This document shows positions 32,027 through 43,379 of a stretch of DNA of 64,000 nucleotides, piece after piece; position 1 is the first letter of the stretch; every line of letters begins with the position of its first letter. Location: positions 3,100,001 to 3,164,000 of the forward strand of contig NZ_CP053904.1 in assembly GCF_013256425.1 (NCBI RefSeq). Reading direction: 5' to 3'. Below the pieces are notes generated by a model. The model made no database searches and had not been told where the DNA came from. It saw only the letters and a list, made by a program, of their open reading frames with translations. The translations under genes were made by a program, and so were the position numbers. This stretch comes from Hymenobacter sp. BRD67 (GTDB taxonomy: Bacteria; Bacteroidota; Bacteroidia; Cytophagales; Hymenobacteraceae).

Positions 32027-32345
32027 CTGCCCGAAATTCTGCGCGCTGAGTGAGCGGCGGCTTACTATCGGCTGTCCGGGCCGGCAGCACGGGCGGGCCA
32101 GCAAGGGGCCCGGCTGGGCCAACTCGGGCGCGTGGTCGTCGCACCGGCCAGGAGCCACAGCGGCACAGCTCCCCCAGCGAACCGGCAGCAGTAGCAGGTG
32201 GAGGCGGCGAACCCTACCTCATAAGTTTGACCGGGTGCCGGGAAACGCCAGGATGGGGGCGTTTCGTGCGAGCGGCGGAGCCACGGACGAAGCCAAAAAG
32301 CAGAAATTTGTATTTTCTATTGGCTTCGCTAAACGGCGGCCATAC
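32027..32345. other. Intergenic region without a supported gene
   Basis: The stretch before the large adhesin is GC-rich and holds an open frame that reads through into the adhesin but with low-complexity, non-conserved content. An 8-bp hairpin (GAAACGCC 32242-32249 with GGCGTTTC 32258-32265) is visible. It may include residue of the decayed upstream gene. Confidence 0.5.
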
Positions 32346-32353
32346 TACCTTTG
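32346..32353 (+). promoter_or_regulatory. Candidate -7 box for the large adhesin
   Basis: TACCTTTG fits TAnnTTTG and lies 26 bases upstream of the ATG at 32380. A TTG at 32320-32322 is slightly farther than the usual -33 spacing. Confidence 0.5.
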
Positions 32354-32379
32354 CTTGCTGTGTTCTCTATTTTTTAGTT

Positions 32380-35300
32380 ATGAAAGCCAACTATTTACCT
32401 TTTGTAGGCGCTGCGACTGGCTACCCCACCGCACGGTGGCCTTACCTGCTTTTGCTACTGGTAATGCTGAGCGCTGTCGGCGCCCAGGCGCAAACCACGA
32501 AAACGCTGCCGGGCAACTACAGTAGCTTCACGCAAGCCATCAACGACATTAATACCAACTTTCCCAACGGGGGCGTGACGGTGAACGTGGCGGCCGGCTA
32601 CGTCGAAACGGCCCCGGCCGGCGGGCTGCCGCTGCTCACGGCCCAGGGCACGGCTGGGGTCGGCCAGATTATTTTCCAGAAATCGGGCACCGGGGCCAAC
32701 CCGCTGATTACGGCAGCGGCGGGCACCCTGAACCCGGGCAGCACCACCGCCGCGGCTGACGCCCTCGTGCGCCTGAGCGGAACCGACTATGTCACCTTCG
32801 ATGGCATTGACCTGATAGACCCAGCCAGCAACAACACGCCGACGACGGCGATGGAGTACGGCTTCGCCTTCTTCCGCACCAGCGCTACCAATGGCTGCCA
32901 GAACAATACCATCCGGAACTGCACCGTGACACTTAACCGCTCGGGCGGCAACTCAACTACGGGGCTGGTTTACGGTATTTACCTGGCCACTACCGATGCT
33001 ACCGGTGCGGGCGTGACGCCCACGACGGCGGCCGGCAGCAACTCGGGCAACCGCTTCTACACCAACACCATTCTCAATACCCAGCTGGGCATCTTTGCCA
33101 ACGGCTTCACTGCGGCTTCGCCCTACACGCTGGCCGACCAGAACAACGACTTCGGGGGCGCTTCGGCCGCAACGGGCAACATCATCCGCAACTTTGGCGG
33201 CGTGGGCAGCCTGACTGGCTACGGTATCCAGCTGACGGCGCAAAGCGCGGTGAATGCCAGCTACAACACCGTGGACAATGCGGGCGGCGGCGGTGTGGCG
33301 GCCCCCAACGGCGTGGCGGGCGTGTATGCCAGCCTGGGCCAGAGCGGCGACTGCAACCTGAACAACAACCAGGTGACGCTGACGCAGGCCGCCAACGCCA
33401 GCACCGGCACGGCCACGGGGGTCTACGCGGGCCACATCGGCACGGGTACCGCCAACCTGCTCAACAACGTGGTAGGCTATACCACCACGGCCGCCGCCAC
33501 GACCGGCGCCAACACCCGCATGCTGGTGCAGTCGGTCAGCGGCTCCGGCATCGGGGTGCTGAACGTGAGCGGCAACCAGCTCACGTATAACCTGAATAAT
33601 ACGGGGGCAGGCGGCCTTGATAAAGCGGCGCAGGGAGTGAGTTGCGGAGGCACGGTGACGAGCGCGGCTACCATCAGCAACAACGTGGTCACCTTCAACG
33701 TGAGCAACTCCGGCCCCGGCACCATCGCGGCCAGCTCCAACGCCCACATAGGTATCGCCACCAGCGTGACTACCGCCAACCTGACGATAAGCACGAATAC
33801 CGTGACCTATACGCTAACCAATACCGACAGCGGCGGCACGATTACGGCCTCACCCCAGGCCATTGTCAACGGCGGTGCGGTGAGTGGGGTGCTGTCGATA
33901 AGCGGCAACACCATCCGCTACACGGTGCCGGCCGCCCCGGCCACGGTCGGCGTTCTTTCCGGCAACGTGCAGGGCGTTACCAACACAACAGCCTTACCGG
34001 GCAGCCTGGTCGTCAGCAACAACAACTATACGGTAGACATCACTAACAGCGGGGCCACTATCAGCCCGGCGATGACGGGAGTAGTAAACCAAGGCGCCGG
34101 GATAAGCGGTACAACCAGCTTCAACGGCAACACCTTCACTTTTGGGCTGGCTACCTCGGCCGGCGCTACTACGTCGGGGCTTACCGGGATTATCAACCTG
34201 GCCCCGCTGACGGGCGCGGCCGCGATGAGCAACAATACCCTTACCTACACCGGCACCCACACGGGCGGCACGTTTACTTCCAGTTTTACGGGTGTCGCTA
34301 ACAGCAGCACCACGGCCTCGACGCTCACCTTCGATAACAACACCCTGCTGAACAGCAGCACGACCAGCACCGGGACCGTGACCATTATCCAGGCGACGGG
34401 CACCAGCGCGGGGCTACTCACCATTAGCAACAACCGCTACCAGAACAGCAGCACCGCCTCGAGCGGCGGGGTTACCTTCCTCAACGCCAGCAGCACCAGC
34501 AGCAACATACTGGTGCAGGGCAACCAGTTCACGGGCTTCACCAAGAATGCTACTTCCGGTAACGTGGTATATGGCTACGTCAATACGGGCACGCCCGCCG
34601 GCGCCGGCACGCACACGCTCACCAGCAACACCTTTACCGGCCTCAACCTGCGGGGCACGGCGGGCACCTTTACCTCGCCCTTCGTGGGCCTGCTGGCTCC
34701 GACCGGCCCGAGCACCACGCTGGTAGTCAGCAACAACACTATCGGCTCGCTGGCTACCGGTGGGGGCATCAGCACGGGCAGCTCAACGCTGACGGGCCTG
34801 TGGGCGGCCGGCAATGCGGCGGCCGGCGCCAGCCTCACGGGCAATACCATTCAGAACCTGAGCGGGGCCGGCGCGGTGGTGGGCATCAGCACCAGCAGCA
34901 GCACCAGCAACCCGCTCACGGCTACCAGCAACCTGCCGGGCGGCAGCCTCTCGGGCAATACCGTCGGCAGCCTGAGCAGCAGCGGGGTGGCCGGCGTATA
35001 CGGGATGTTTCTGGCGAGCAGCGCCAGCGCCACCGCGCCGCTGCTCACCAGCGGCAACAAAATCAGCGACCTGAGCGCCACCGGCGCGGGCACCGCCACG
35101 GTGTATGGCCTGTACACGGCCCTCGGCAGCACGCATACGCTGGCCAACAACGTAGTGGGCAACCTGACGGCCCCGGCCAGCACCAGCAGCCCGGCCGTGG
35201 CGGGGCTCTACCTGAGTGCCGGCACCACCCTGAATGTCTACTACAACACAGTGTACCTGAGTGGTAGCGGCGGCACCAACTTCGGGGCGGCGGGCATCGC

Positions 35301-38300
35301 CTTCACGGGCACGCCCACTACCATCACCCTCAACAATAACCTGGTGCAGAATAGCGCCACCGCCAGCGGCACCGGTAAGAGCGTAGCCTTGGGCCGCGTG
35401 GCAGCCGGCACGGCCGGCACCCCGCCGGTCAACCTGGCCGGCAGCAGCACCAGCAACCTGCTCTACGCCGCCAGCGGCCTGCTCTACGCCGAGGGCCTGG
35501 CCACGGCCACCCCCACCAACGCCAAAACCACGCTCTTTACCTACCGCAGCTTTATGTACACTGCGCCGGGCGCGGGCAATAGCAGTCTGAGCCGTGAGCA
35601 GCGCACTATCAGCCAGCCGGTGAGCTTCGTGAGCACCACTGGCACCGACGCCAGTTTTCTGCAGCCCACGGCGGCGGCCCCCATCGAGGGCGGAGCGCTC
35701 CCCCTTGCTGACATTACGACGGACTACACCGGCACCACGCGCAGCACCACCACGCCCGACATCGGGGCCTACGAGGGCAGCTACACCTACCTCGACCTGG
35801 TGGCGCCGGGCATCACCTACACGCCCTTCAGCAGCCGAGCCTTTACCAACGTGCTGGTGCAGGATGTGACGCCCGGCAGCGGCGTGAATGGCGCCAGCGG
35901 CGCCCGGCCCCGGGTATACTACAAGCTTTCGACCGACCCCAACGCCTACACCGATAACACCAGCGCCACTCCCGGCTGGAAGTGGGTGGAGGCCAGCGGC
36001 AGCACCTCGCCCTTCAGCTTTACCCTCGACTATAGCCTGCTGCCCACCGTGCCGGGGCAGGCACTACCATTCAGTACTTTGTGGTGGCCCAGGACGGGGC
36101 AGCCACGCCCAACGTGGGCCTCGACGCGGGTACCTTCGCGGCCGCGCCGGCCAGCGTGGCGCTCGGCAGCGCGGCCTTCCCCATCGGAGCCCCGCTTAGC
36201 CCCGCCGGCAGCACCCTCAACCAGTACACACTCTCGGGGCTGCCCACGGCCCTGACGGTGGGTACGGGCCAGCCCTATACCTCGCTCACCAACGCGGGCG
36301 GCGTATTCGACGCCCTCAACAACGGTGCGCTGGCGGGCAACACCACCGTCACCATTACCTCGGACCTGACGGGCGAAACGGGCGCGGTGGCACTGACAGC
36401 GCTGGCCGACGGCGGCAACGGCTACTCGCTCACCGTGCAGTCGGACGGTACCCTGCGCAACATCACGGCCACAGCCACCACTACTGCGGGCCTGATACGC
36501 CTGGTGGGGGCCAGCCGCGTCAGCTTTAACGGGCAGCAGCCGACGGGCGCGCAAAACCTGCGCTTCAGCAACACCACGGCCAGCGCGCCCACCTTCAGCC
36601 TGACCGGCGACGCCAGCAACAATACGCTAAGCTACCTGCTGGTAGAAAGCGCCAACACCAACGCCGGCAGCGGCACCATCGTGCTGGGCAGCGGCAGCAG
36701 CACCGGCAACAACAACAACACCTTCACCGGGCTCGACGTGCGCAGCCCCGGCAATGCCACTACCGCCAGCTACGCCAACGGCATCTACTCGGCGGGCCTG
36801 AGCGGTACGGTACCCAACTCGAACAACGCCGTTTCGAACAGCCAGCTGCATAATTTCTCGGCAGGTGCGGTGTACCTGGCCGGCAGCAACAACTCTGCCT
36901 GGTCAATAGTGGGCAACTCTCTCTACCAGGAGGCGGCCCGCTCGACAACCCTGATTTTTGTGCAGGTGGCCGGCGGCAACGGCCACACAGTTAGCAACAA
37001 CAGTATTTACCAGACGGCGGGCACCAACAGCGCGGCCTTCACGGGTATCTATTTCAGCGGCGGCGCCGGCCACACGGTGAGCGGCAACTACATCGGCGGG
37101 ACGAGCAGCGGAGCCAGCGGCGGCACTATGACCGTGGGCTCCACCTCGGGCAACCTGAACGGCATTGCCCTGGTGGTCGGCAACGCGCCGGCTACCAGCG
37201 TGCAGGGCAACGTCATCCGGGCCCTTACCAACGCGGGCACCTCTTCCTTCAGCAACGGCATCAATGTAGGGGGCGGCGCGGTAAACATCGGTGATGTCAG
37301 TGGCAACATCATCGGCGACGCCTCGCCCACGCAAGGCCTGAAGGTGGGCTACGGCTACGGCATTTACGTAAGTAGCACCGCCGCTGCTACCATCGCCAAC
37401 AACCAGGTGCTGAACCTGCAAACCAACGCCGGCCTGATGGGGGGGTGTTCCTGTTCGGCATCTACGCCACCGGCACCGGGGCCGCGCCCATAGTGCGCGA
37501 CAACATCGTCAGCGGCCTCGTCAACAGCTCGACGCCTAATGCTACGCGCAACGCCCAGACCGTCGGTATCTTCACGGCGGCCACCGGGCTGGTGACCGTG
37601 ACGGGCAACCAGCTGAGCAACATCGGCAACTCGTCGACCACCGCCCCGACTTCTACTTTTTACCACTACGTGAGCGGCATTTACGTGACCGGGGCGGCGA
37701 CTGGCAGCCTGGTAGCCCGCAACCGCGTGGCCGGCCTCTTCTCCTCCAGCACCGGCACCGGCTCGCTGGCCGACCGCATTCTCTTGCTCTACAACGACGG
37801 CACGGGCGTAACGGTGGCCAACAACCAGCTGTCGAGCACCGGGGCCACGGCCGCCGCGCCCAACCTGTACGGCCTCTACGAAAATGGCACCGGCAATACC
37901 TACGCCTACAACGCGGTGTACCTGGCCGGGACGGGCAGCAGTAGCACCTACGCGCTATACCGCAACAGCACCACTGCGGGCCTCGTGCTGCGCAACAACA
38001 TTCTCTACAACGAACGAAGCGGGAGCGGCCTCAACCTGGCGCTGACTACGCCCTCGACTACCAATTTCGTGGGTTCTCCCGCAAACCCGGGCACTAACAC
38101 GGCCGACTACAACCTGTACATCAACGCTAACAGCAGCAGCTACGTCAATCAGTACGGCGGCAGCGTCTACACCTTCGCTGCCTACAAAGCGGCCACCGGC
38201 GGCGACGGCAGCAGCCTGAGCGAGCAGGCATCGGTGCTGCCTTCGGCCAGCCTCTTCACCAATACTAGTACCGGCGACCTGTCGGTGAACCCGGCCAGCC

Positions 38301-39441
38301 CGGCCGCCTGGTACGCCAACGGCACCGGCACCCAGGTGGCCAGCGTTGGCACCGACTACGCTGGCACAACCCGCTCTACCACCGTGGCCGCCGGTGCCCC
38401 GACATCGGCTCGGTGGAAGTGACGCCCATCAGCACCCCGCCGGCACTGGCCGTGTCGGCCGTGCCCGCGCCGGGCAGCACGCAGGCATTTTCGCTGGGCG
38501 GGCGCACCCTGGCCCAGCTCACCTACAGCAGCACCGGCACAGTGCCCACCAGCGTGACGGCCCGCTACTATTCGGGTACCAATCCGCCCGCGCCCTTTGC
38601 TGCCGGTGCCCGCTACGCCAACGCCTACTTTACCTTCAGCAACGACAATGCCGACGGCAGCGGCTACACCTACCAGCCCACGCTTACCTACGACCCGGCC
38701 TCGCTGGGTACCATCGCCAGCGAGGGCGCTCAGCAAATCAGCCAGCGCAGCGCCGACAACAGCGGCTACGACACCTACGCCACCACCGTCAACCCCGCCC
38801 CGGTTCGTACGCTGGTCGGTCCCAGCCAGTTTACCCGCCTGGGCCTGCTGGCCATCAGCGACCAGGCCGCCCCGCTGCCCGTAGAGCTGGTACGCTTCGA
38901 AGCCGTGCGCCAGGGCTCCGACGTCGTGCTGAGCTGGACCACGGCCACGGAGCTGGCTAACAAGGAGTTTGAGGTGCAGGTGAGCCTGGACGGGCAAAGC
39001 TTCCGGGCGCTGGGCCTGGTGGCCGGGGCGGGTAATAGCGCCACCCCCCGTAGCTACAGCTTCACCGACCGCGAAGCCGGCAAGAGCGGCCTGCGCTACT
39101 ACCGCCTGCGCCAGCTAGACCAGCAGGGCACGGCCACTTTCTCGCCCGTGCGCACGGTGTTGTTCGATGCCCCGGCCGGCCTGCTAGTAGCCTGGCCCAA
39201 TCCCTATCAGCAAACCGTACAACTGCGCCTGGTGCTGCCGCAGGCTACTGCCGCAGCCACCCTCACGCTCCTCGATGCGGTTGGCCGCCAAGTGCTGAAC
39301 CAGGAATTGGGGCCGCTGCCCGCAGGCGCCAGTCAACCCGCGCTCGAACCAACCTTCTTTAGCAGCTTGCCAACAGGGGTATACCTGCTCCGATTAGCAA
39401 CCGCTGCGGGAGTTCAAACGTTGAGACTGATAAAGGAGTAA
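32380..39441 (+). CDS. Giant T9SS-exported parallel beta-helix adhesin-like protein
   Basis: 2354 residues after correction. A signal peptide ends at GAQAQ. Two long right-handed beta-helix regions follow, built from Asn/Ser/Thr-rich turns (NNTI, SGNTV, SNNTF patterns). The first ends with DYTGTTRSTTTPDIGAYEG (near 35.75 kb), then an Ig-like bridge (about 35.8-36.2 kb) leads to the second, which ends with the related DYAGTTRSTT ... PDIGSVE (near 38.4 kb). A beta-sandwich (LPVELVRFEA ... LSWTTATELANKEFEV) and a sorting domain (VAWPNPYQQ ... GVYLLRL) close the protein. Single bases are missing at G/C runs 36054-36057, 37439-37445 and 38398-38401. Likely a surface-attached adhesin; a polysaccharide-active role cannot be excluded. 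Confidence 0.85.
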
Positions 39442-39449
39442 GCGAAAAT

Positions 39450-39481
39450 AAAAAGACCTCAGCTGCCACTGAGGTCTTTTT
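39450..39481. terminator. Terminator after the large adhesin
   Basis: Perfect 13-bp stem (AAAAAGACCTCAG 39450-39462 with CTGAGGTCTTTTT 39469-39481), 6-base loop, eight bases after the stop codon. Confidence 0.9.
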
Positions 39482-39540
39482 AGGCTATTTCCACTGCGCT
39501 GTTGGGCCAGCCATGTCGCCGCTGATGCTAGTTAGCGCGG

Positions 39541-39650
39541 ATTCTGAGTCAGTGTACACATTTTGCCAGACTGGCTCCCCCTCTCCTTTTCGGAGAGGGG
39601 GCCGGGGGTGAGGCGAACGCAAGAACAGAACCCGTACATTGACCCAGAAT
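39541..39650. repeat. 110-bp element with imperfect 17-bp terminal inverted repeats and an inner hairpin
   Basis: Ends 39541-39557 (ATTCTGAGTCAGTGTAC) and 39634-39650 (GTACATTGACCCAGAAT) pair at 15 of 17 positions. Inside is a 10-bp perfect hairpin (CCCCCTCTCC 39577-39586 with GGAGAGGGGG 39592-39601) followed by CCGGGGGTGAGGC, a sequence type that I recognise as a frequent intergenic repeat in many bacteria. The rest of 39482-39782 holds no supported gene. Confidence 0.65.
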
Positions 39651-39782
39651 TTGCTCTAGGAAGTCAAATTGGGGCATGGCTGGCTGTGCACTTATCGTGC
39701 GCCCAAAATTGTTCGGCCAATGAGCGGACAGCCGGCAGCCCGCGTCAGACTCAAACGATTATATCCGACAAGTACCTCACTA

Positions 39783-40946
39783 CTAGCCGGGCAGCGAGAT
39801 TTTACCCAGGCGCAGGCCCGACTGGCCGGCCAGCGCCTCGTTGGCCAGCACCGCAAACAATACGGCTTCTTTGGCATCGGGCGGCACACCGGCCTCAGCG
39901 GTACTGCGCCACTCGGTGGCCGGCAGCTGCCGGGCCAGGGCGGCCAGCAGGGCCTTATTGTGGGCGCCGCCACCGCTCACCAGCACCTCGGCCACCGGCT
40001 GCGGGCCAAGGTAATGGCGGGCAGCCTGGGCTACGGCCCCGGCCGTCAGCTCCACGAGGGTGGCCAGCAGGTCGGGCACGGGCAGGTTTTCGGTGGCGGT
40101 AGCGCACTGATTTCCAGCTAAATATTCCGATGAAAACAGCTCCGGGCCGGTAGTTTTGGGAAAAGGCGCGGCAAAAAACGGCTGCGCCAGCAGCGCCGCC
40201 AGCAGCCCGGCGTGGGGCCGCCCCTGTGCCGCCAGCTGTCCACCCGCGTCGTACGCCCGGCCGGGGTAGTGTTGGCGCACCACGTAGTCGAGCAGCGTGT
40301 TGGCCGGGCCGGTGTCGGTGGCCTGGGCGGGGCCACCGTCGGCGGGCAAAAGGGTAAAGTTGGCGATACCACCCAGGTTGAGCAGTAGCCGGTTGGTGCC
40401 CGGCCGCCGAAACAGCAGCTCATCGGCCAACGGAGCCAGCGGCGCGCCCTCGCCCCCGGCCGCCACGTGCTTCTGCCGGAAATCGGAGAGCGTAATAATA
40501 CCCGTGAGCACCGCCAGATGGTCGCCGTCGCCGATTTGCAGCGTGGCATGGTGCGCAAAACCTTCCTGCCCGTGCTGGTGGCGCGGCGCGTGCCAGATAG
40601 TCTGCCCGTGGCTGGCCAGCACATCCACGGCCGCTGGCGGCACCCGCCAGCGCGCCAGGCAGTCGAGCACCAGCTGCGCGTGGTAGCGGGCCAGCCCCGC
40701 GTGCAGCAGCACCAGCTCTTCCAGCTGCACCACCGGCTGGCTGATGGCCCGCAGGCGCTGCTGCCAATCAGCCGGGTACGGCACGGTCGCAAACTCTTCC
40801 AGCACAACCCGCAGCGAGGGGCCGGCGCCGGTGCAACGGCACAGCGCCACGTCGAGCCCATCGAGCGAGGTGCCCGACATCAGCCCCACGATGCGGCGGT
40901 TGGGCTGCTGCGCCACGGCCAGCAAACGGCTCAGGTGCGGATTCAT
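39783..40946 (-). CDS. anmK: Anhydro-N-acetylmuramic acid kinase
   Basis: AnmK phosphorylates and opens 1,6-anhydroMurNAc recovered from the cell wall, giving MurNAc-6-phosphate. The 387-residue protein has the N-terminal phosphate-binding motif (GLMSGTSLDGLDVALC), the catalytic-base region in DTGPANTLLDYVV, SHGQTIWHAP, LNLGGIANFT and VSGGGAHNKALL, all family features. It is last in an apparent operon mltG-dtd-mazG-anmK on the minus strand, with a 46-base gap to mazG. MltG, a lytic transglycosylase, generates the anhydroMurNAc ends that feed this route. Confidence 0.93.
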   Translation of the reverse strand: MNPHLSRLLAVAQQPNRRIVGLMSGTSLDGLDVALCRCTGAGPSLRVVLEEFATVPYPADWQQRLRAISQPVVQLEELVLLHAGLARYHAQLVLDCLARWRVPPAAVDVLASHGQTIWHAPRHQHGQEGFAHHATLQIGDGDHLAVLTGIITLSDFRQKHVAAGGEGAPLAPLADELLFRRPGTNRLLLNLGGIANFTLLPADGGPAQATDTGPANTLLDYVVRQHYPGRAYDAGGQLAAQGRPHAGLLAALLAQPFFAAPFPKTTGPELFSSEYLAGNQCATATENLPVPDLLATLVELTAGAVAQAARHYLGPQPVAEVLVSGGGAHNKALLAALARQLPATEWRSTAEAGVPPDAKEAVLFAVLANEALAGQSGLRLGKISLPG

Positions 40947-40992
40947 TTGAGAAGGATAGTTGAGGAAAGGAAGAATAAAGGGCAGCCATTCT

Positions 40993-41343
40993 TCATTCCT
41001 TCCCCCTGCCTGCTTGCTGACTCAGCTTGGGATTTTCGTGGTGCCGGGTGGCGTCGCGCTGGGTTTTCTTGGCCAGGTTGCGGGCGAGGGCTTCGGTGAG
41101 GTCGATGCCGGTCTGATTGGCCAGGCAGATGACGACAAACAGCACATCGGCCAGCTCATCGCCCAGCTCGCGGCCCTTGTCCGACTCCTTGAACGACTGC
41201 TCGCCGTACTGCCGCGCAATGAGGCGCGCCACCTCCCCCACCTCCTCGGTCAGGATAGCCATATTGGTTAGTTCGCTGAAGTAGCGCACGCCGGTGGTGT
41301 TTATCCACTCGTCTACCGTAGCCTGGGCCTGCTGAATAGTCAT
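40993..41343 (-). CDS. MazG-like nucleotide pyrophosphohydrolase
   Basis: 116 residues, all-alpha. The metal-binding pattern EEVGE followed by ELGDELADVLF (ExxE ... ExxD) is that of the MazG/all-alpha NTP pyrophosphatase superfamily, which removes aberrant or excess nucleoside triphosphates. Short single-domain members form a house-cleaning group; I cannot name the nucleotide. The C-terminal tail is basic and probably variable. It lies between dtd (29-base gap) and anmK. Confidence 0.85.
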   Translation of the reverse strand: MTIQQAQATVDEWINTTGVRYFSELTNMAILTEEVGEVARLIARQYGEQSFKESDKGRELGDELADVLFVVICLANQTGIDLTEALARNLAKKTQRDATRHHENPKLSQQAGRGKE

Positions 41344-41372
41344 TATATTAATTATTTACTATATTTAAAATT

Positions 41373-41819
41373 CTAAACCGGTGAATCAAGCACGATGGTT
41401 ACCGGCCCGTCGTTGAGCAGGCGCACCTGCATATCGGCCCCGAAAATGCCGGTGGGCACGGCCTGACCTAGCTCCTGCGCCACCAGCGCTACGAAGCGCT
41501 CGTAGAGCGGCTCGGCCACGGCGGGCGGCGCCGCCCCGATGTAGCTGGGCCGGTTGCCCTTGCGCGCATCGGCCAGCAGCGTAAACTGGCTCACTACCAG
41601 CACCTGGCCGCCCACGTCGCGCACGCTGCGGTTCATCTGGCCCTGCTCATCGTTAAAAATTCGCAGGCCTACCAGCTTGCGGGCCAGCCAAGTCAGGGCC
41701 GCCTCGTCGTCGGTGGGCGCGCAGCCGGCCAGCACCAGCAGGCCGGGACCAATCTGGCCGGTAATCGTAGTAGCTACCGTAACGGAGGCTTCGCGAACGC
41801 GCTGGATAACAAGGCGCAT
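41373..41819 (-). CDS. dtd: D-aminoacyl-tRNA deacylase
   Basis: DTD hydrolyses D-aminoacyl-tRNAs and also glycyl-tRNA(Ala), protecting translation from D-amino acids made for the wall. The 148-residue length is normal. Both signature motifs are present: SQFTLLAD (about residues 77-84) and NDGPVT (near 136-141), which carries the cross-subunit Gly-cisPro pair as GP. The start MRLVIQRV is typical. The gene follows mltG with a 70-base gap. Confidence 0.94.
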   Translation of the reverse strand: MRLVIQRVREASVTVATTITGQIGPGLLVLAGCAPTDDEAALTWLARKLVGLRIFNDEQGQMNRSVRDVGGQVLVVSQFTLLADARKGNRPSYIGAAPPAVAEPLYERFVALVAQELGQAVPTGIFGADMQVRLLNDGPVTIVLDSPV

Positions 41820-41889
41820 ATTTTACTACTGCTTAATGGGTAACTCCCTGCGCTCGCAAGGATAAACGGCTAGCTTAAACGCCCCTATA

Positions 41890-42987
41890 CTACCGCTTGA
41901 TTTTCAGACTATCCAAGTGGTGCTGGTAGCGGCGGGCGTTCTGCTTGTGCTGGGCAAAGGTGGCGGCAAAATCGGAAAAGCCGCTACCATCGGGCCGGGC
42001 GCAGAAAAAGACGTAGTGGTGGTGCGCGGGGCGCAGCACCGCCTCCAGCGCCTGCGGATAAGGCGTGGTGATGGGGCCGGGCGGCAAGCCTTTGTGCCGG
42101 TAGGTATTGTAGGGCGAATCGACGTTTTTATCGACGTTGAGCACGCGCTTGCGGGTGCCCAGGCCGTGCAGCGGCCACAGCAGAGTGGGGTCGGCCTGCA
42201 AGGGCTGGCCCCGGCGCAGGCGGTTGAGGTAGACACCCGCGATAATAGGCTTATCAGTAGGCTGGGCCGTTTCGCGCTGCACAATGCTGGCGAGTACCGC
42301 TACCTGCACCGGGGTCATTTTCAGCGAGTCGGCTTCGGCCAGCCGCTTAGCATTCCAGAAGCGCCGGTGGCGGGCGGCCACCGAGTCGAGGAAGGCAGCG
42401 GCCGGGGTAGGCCAGCACAGCCGCAGCTGGCCCGGAATAAAAAGCGTCCGCACGGTAGCGGTATCAAGGCCGTAGCGCCCGACCAGGTACGCGTTATCGG
42501 CCAGCAGCTTATGCAGCCGGGCAGTATCGGTGTCGAGCTGGCGGCCGGCCTGGCGCGGCAGCTGCGGCAGGTAGTGAAAGGGCTGGATGGTGAATACCAC
42601 CGTATCCTGCCGGCCGCTTTCGAGCAGGCGCAGCAGGTCGAGGTTGCCGGTTCCGGCTGGCAGCGTGTAGCGGCCGGGGCGCACGGGCCGGGCCGGGGTG
42701 CCGTAGCCACGCCAGCGGGCCACGCGCGCAAAATCGGAGGGCCGGGCCAGCAGGCCCGGTCGCGTCAGCGAGTCGAGCACCGCCTTCAGGCCCGCGCCGC
42801 GCCGGATGTAGAGATAAGCCGGGCCTTCCACGGCCGTCGGCACGTTGGAGCGGTACAGCAGCTGATAAGTCAGGCCTGCTACCAGGGCGGCCAAAGTTAG
42901 CACCAGGACGACCAGCCAGCCGCGCCGGCTCTGCCGGGTGGGCCGGGCAGAGTCGGCAACGAGCACAGGCACAACAGGTTCGGTCAT
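41890..42987 (-). CDS. mltG: Endolytic murein transglycosylase MltG
   Basis: MltG (YceG) cleaves nascent glycan strands at the membrane and so sets strand length. The 365-residue protein has one N-terminal membrane helix (about 25-45, WLVVLVLTLAALVAGLTY), a LysM-like region and the catalytic domain with the Glu in ASIVQRETAQPTDKP, then AGVYLNRL and PLQADPTLLWPL and the C-terminal PYNTYRHKGLPPGPI. I chose ATG 42987 since a TAnnTTTG box at 43026-43033 lies between it and the upstream ATG at 43053, which could not be used from that promoter. Confidence 0.9.
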   Translation of the reverse strand: MTEPVVPVLVADSARPTRQSRRGWLVVLVLTLAALVAGLTYQLLYRSNVPTAVEGPAYLYIRRGAGLKAVLDSLTRPGLLARPSDFARVARWRGYGTPARPVRPGRYTLPAGTGNLDLLRLLESGRQDTVVFTIQPFHYLPQLPRQAGRQLDTDTARLHKLLADNAYLVGRYGLDTATVRTLFIPGQLRLCWPTPAAAFLDSVAARHRRFWNAKRLAEADSLKMTPVQVAVLASIVQRETAQPTDKPIIAGVYLNRLRRGQPLQADPTLLWPLHGLGTRKRVLNVDKNVDSPYNTYRHKGLPPGPITTPYPQALEAVLRPAHHHYVFFCARPDGSGFSDFAATFAQHKQNARRYQHHLDSLKIKR

Positions 42988-43025
42988 AAGGTAGCCCGCG
43001 GAGTAGCCGCCCGGCAGCAAATTGC

Positions 43026-43033
43026 CAAAAGTA
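43026..43033 (-). promoter_or_regulatory. Candidate -7 box for the mltG operon
   Basis: The minus strand reads TACTTTTG, 38 bases before the chosen mltG start. Confidence 0.5.
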
Positions 43034-43379
43034 GTGCCAGCCGGGTAAGCCACGCACTGGCCAGCTGCGCCGCGCCACGCATATAATTTTCTACATATTT
43101 ACTACTTCCACCGGCACACCACGAATACACTCACTGGCATAATACATATGCTAACATTCTGACTTACAAATTCGTAGTAAGGCTTCAGTCAGGAAATCAC
43201 AGGCATGAACTGTGGCATGTACCAGACGTCCGCGCAATAGCCATGTCTTCTGGCCTAATAAATATTTATAAATACAAATATTATTTAATTTTTCTCATTT
43301 GACAGTCTGTATAGGTTTGCCGGGCTTACCAGCCTACAATATGCCTGGGAAGTGTAGCAGCACGCTTAATGCTACCTCG
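43034..43379. other. AT-rich intergenic region
   Basis: The segment between mltG and the RNase D-like gene (both minus strand) is clearly richer in A and T than its surroundings. I see no gene, no strong hairpin terminator and no tRNA-like structure in it. It probably contains upstream promoter sequence of the mltG operon. Confidence 0.55.

Noticed and set aside
43084..43379. Possible small RNA or tRNA in the AT-rich gap
   Set aside because: No cloverleaf, no strong hairpin with a T-tract and no promoter in a sensible place were found.
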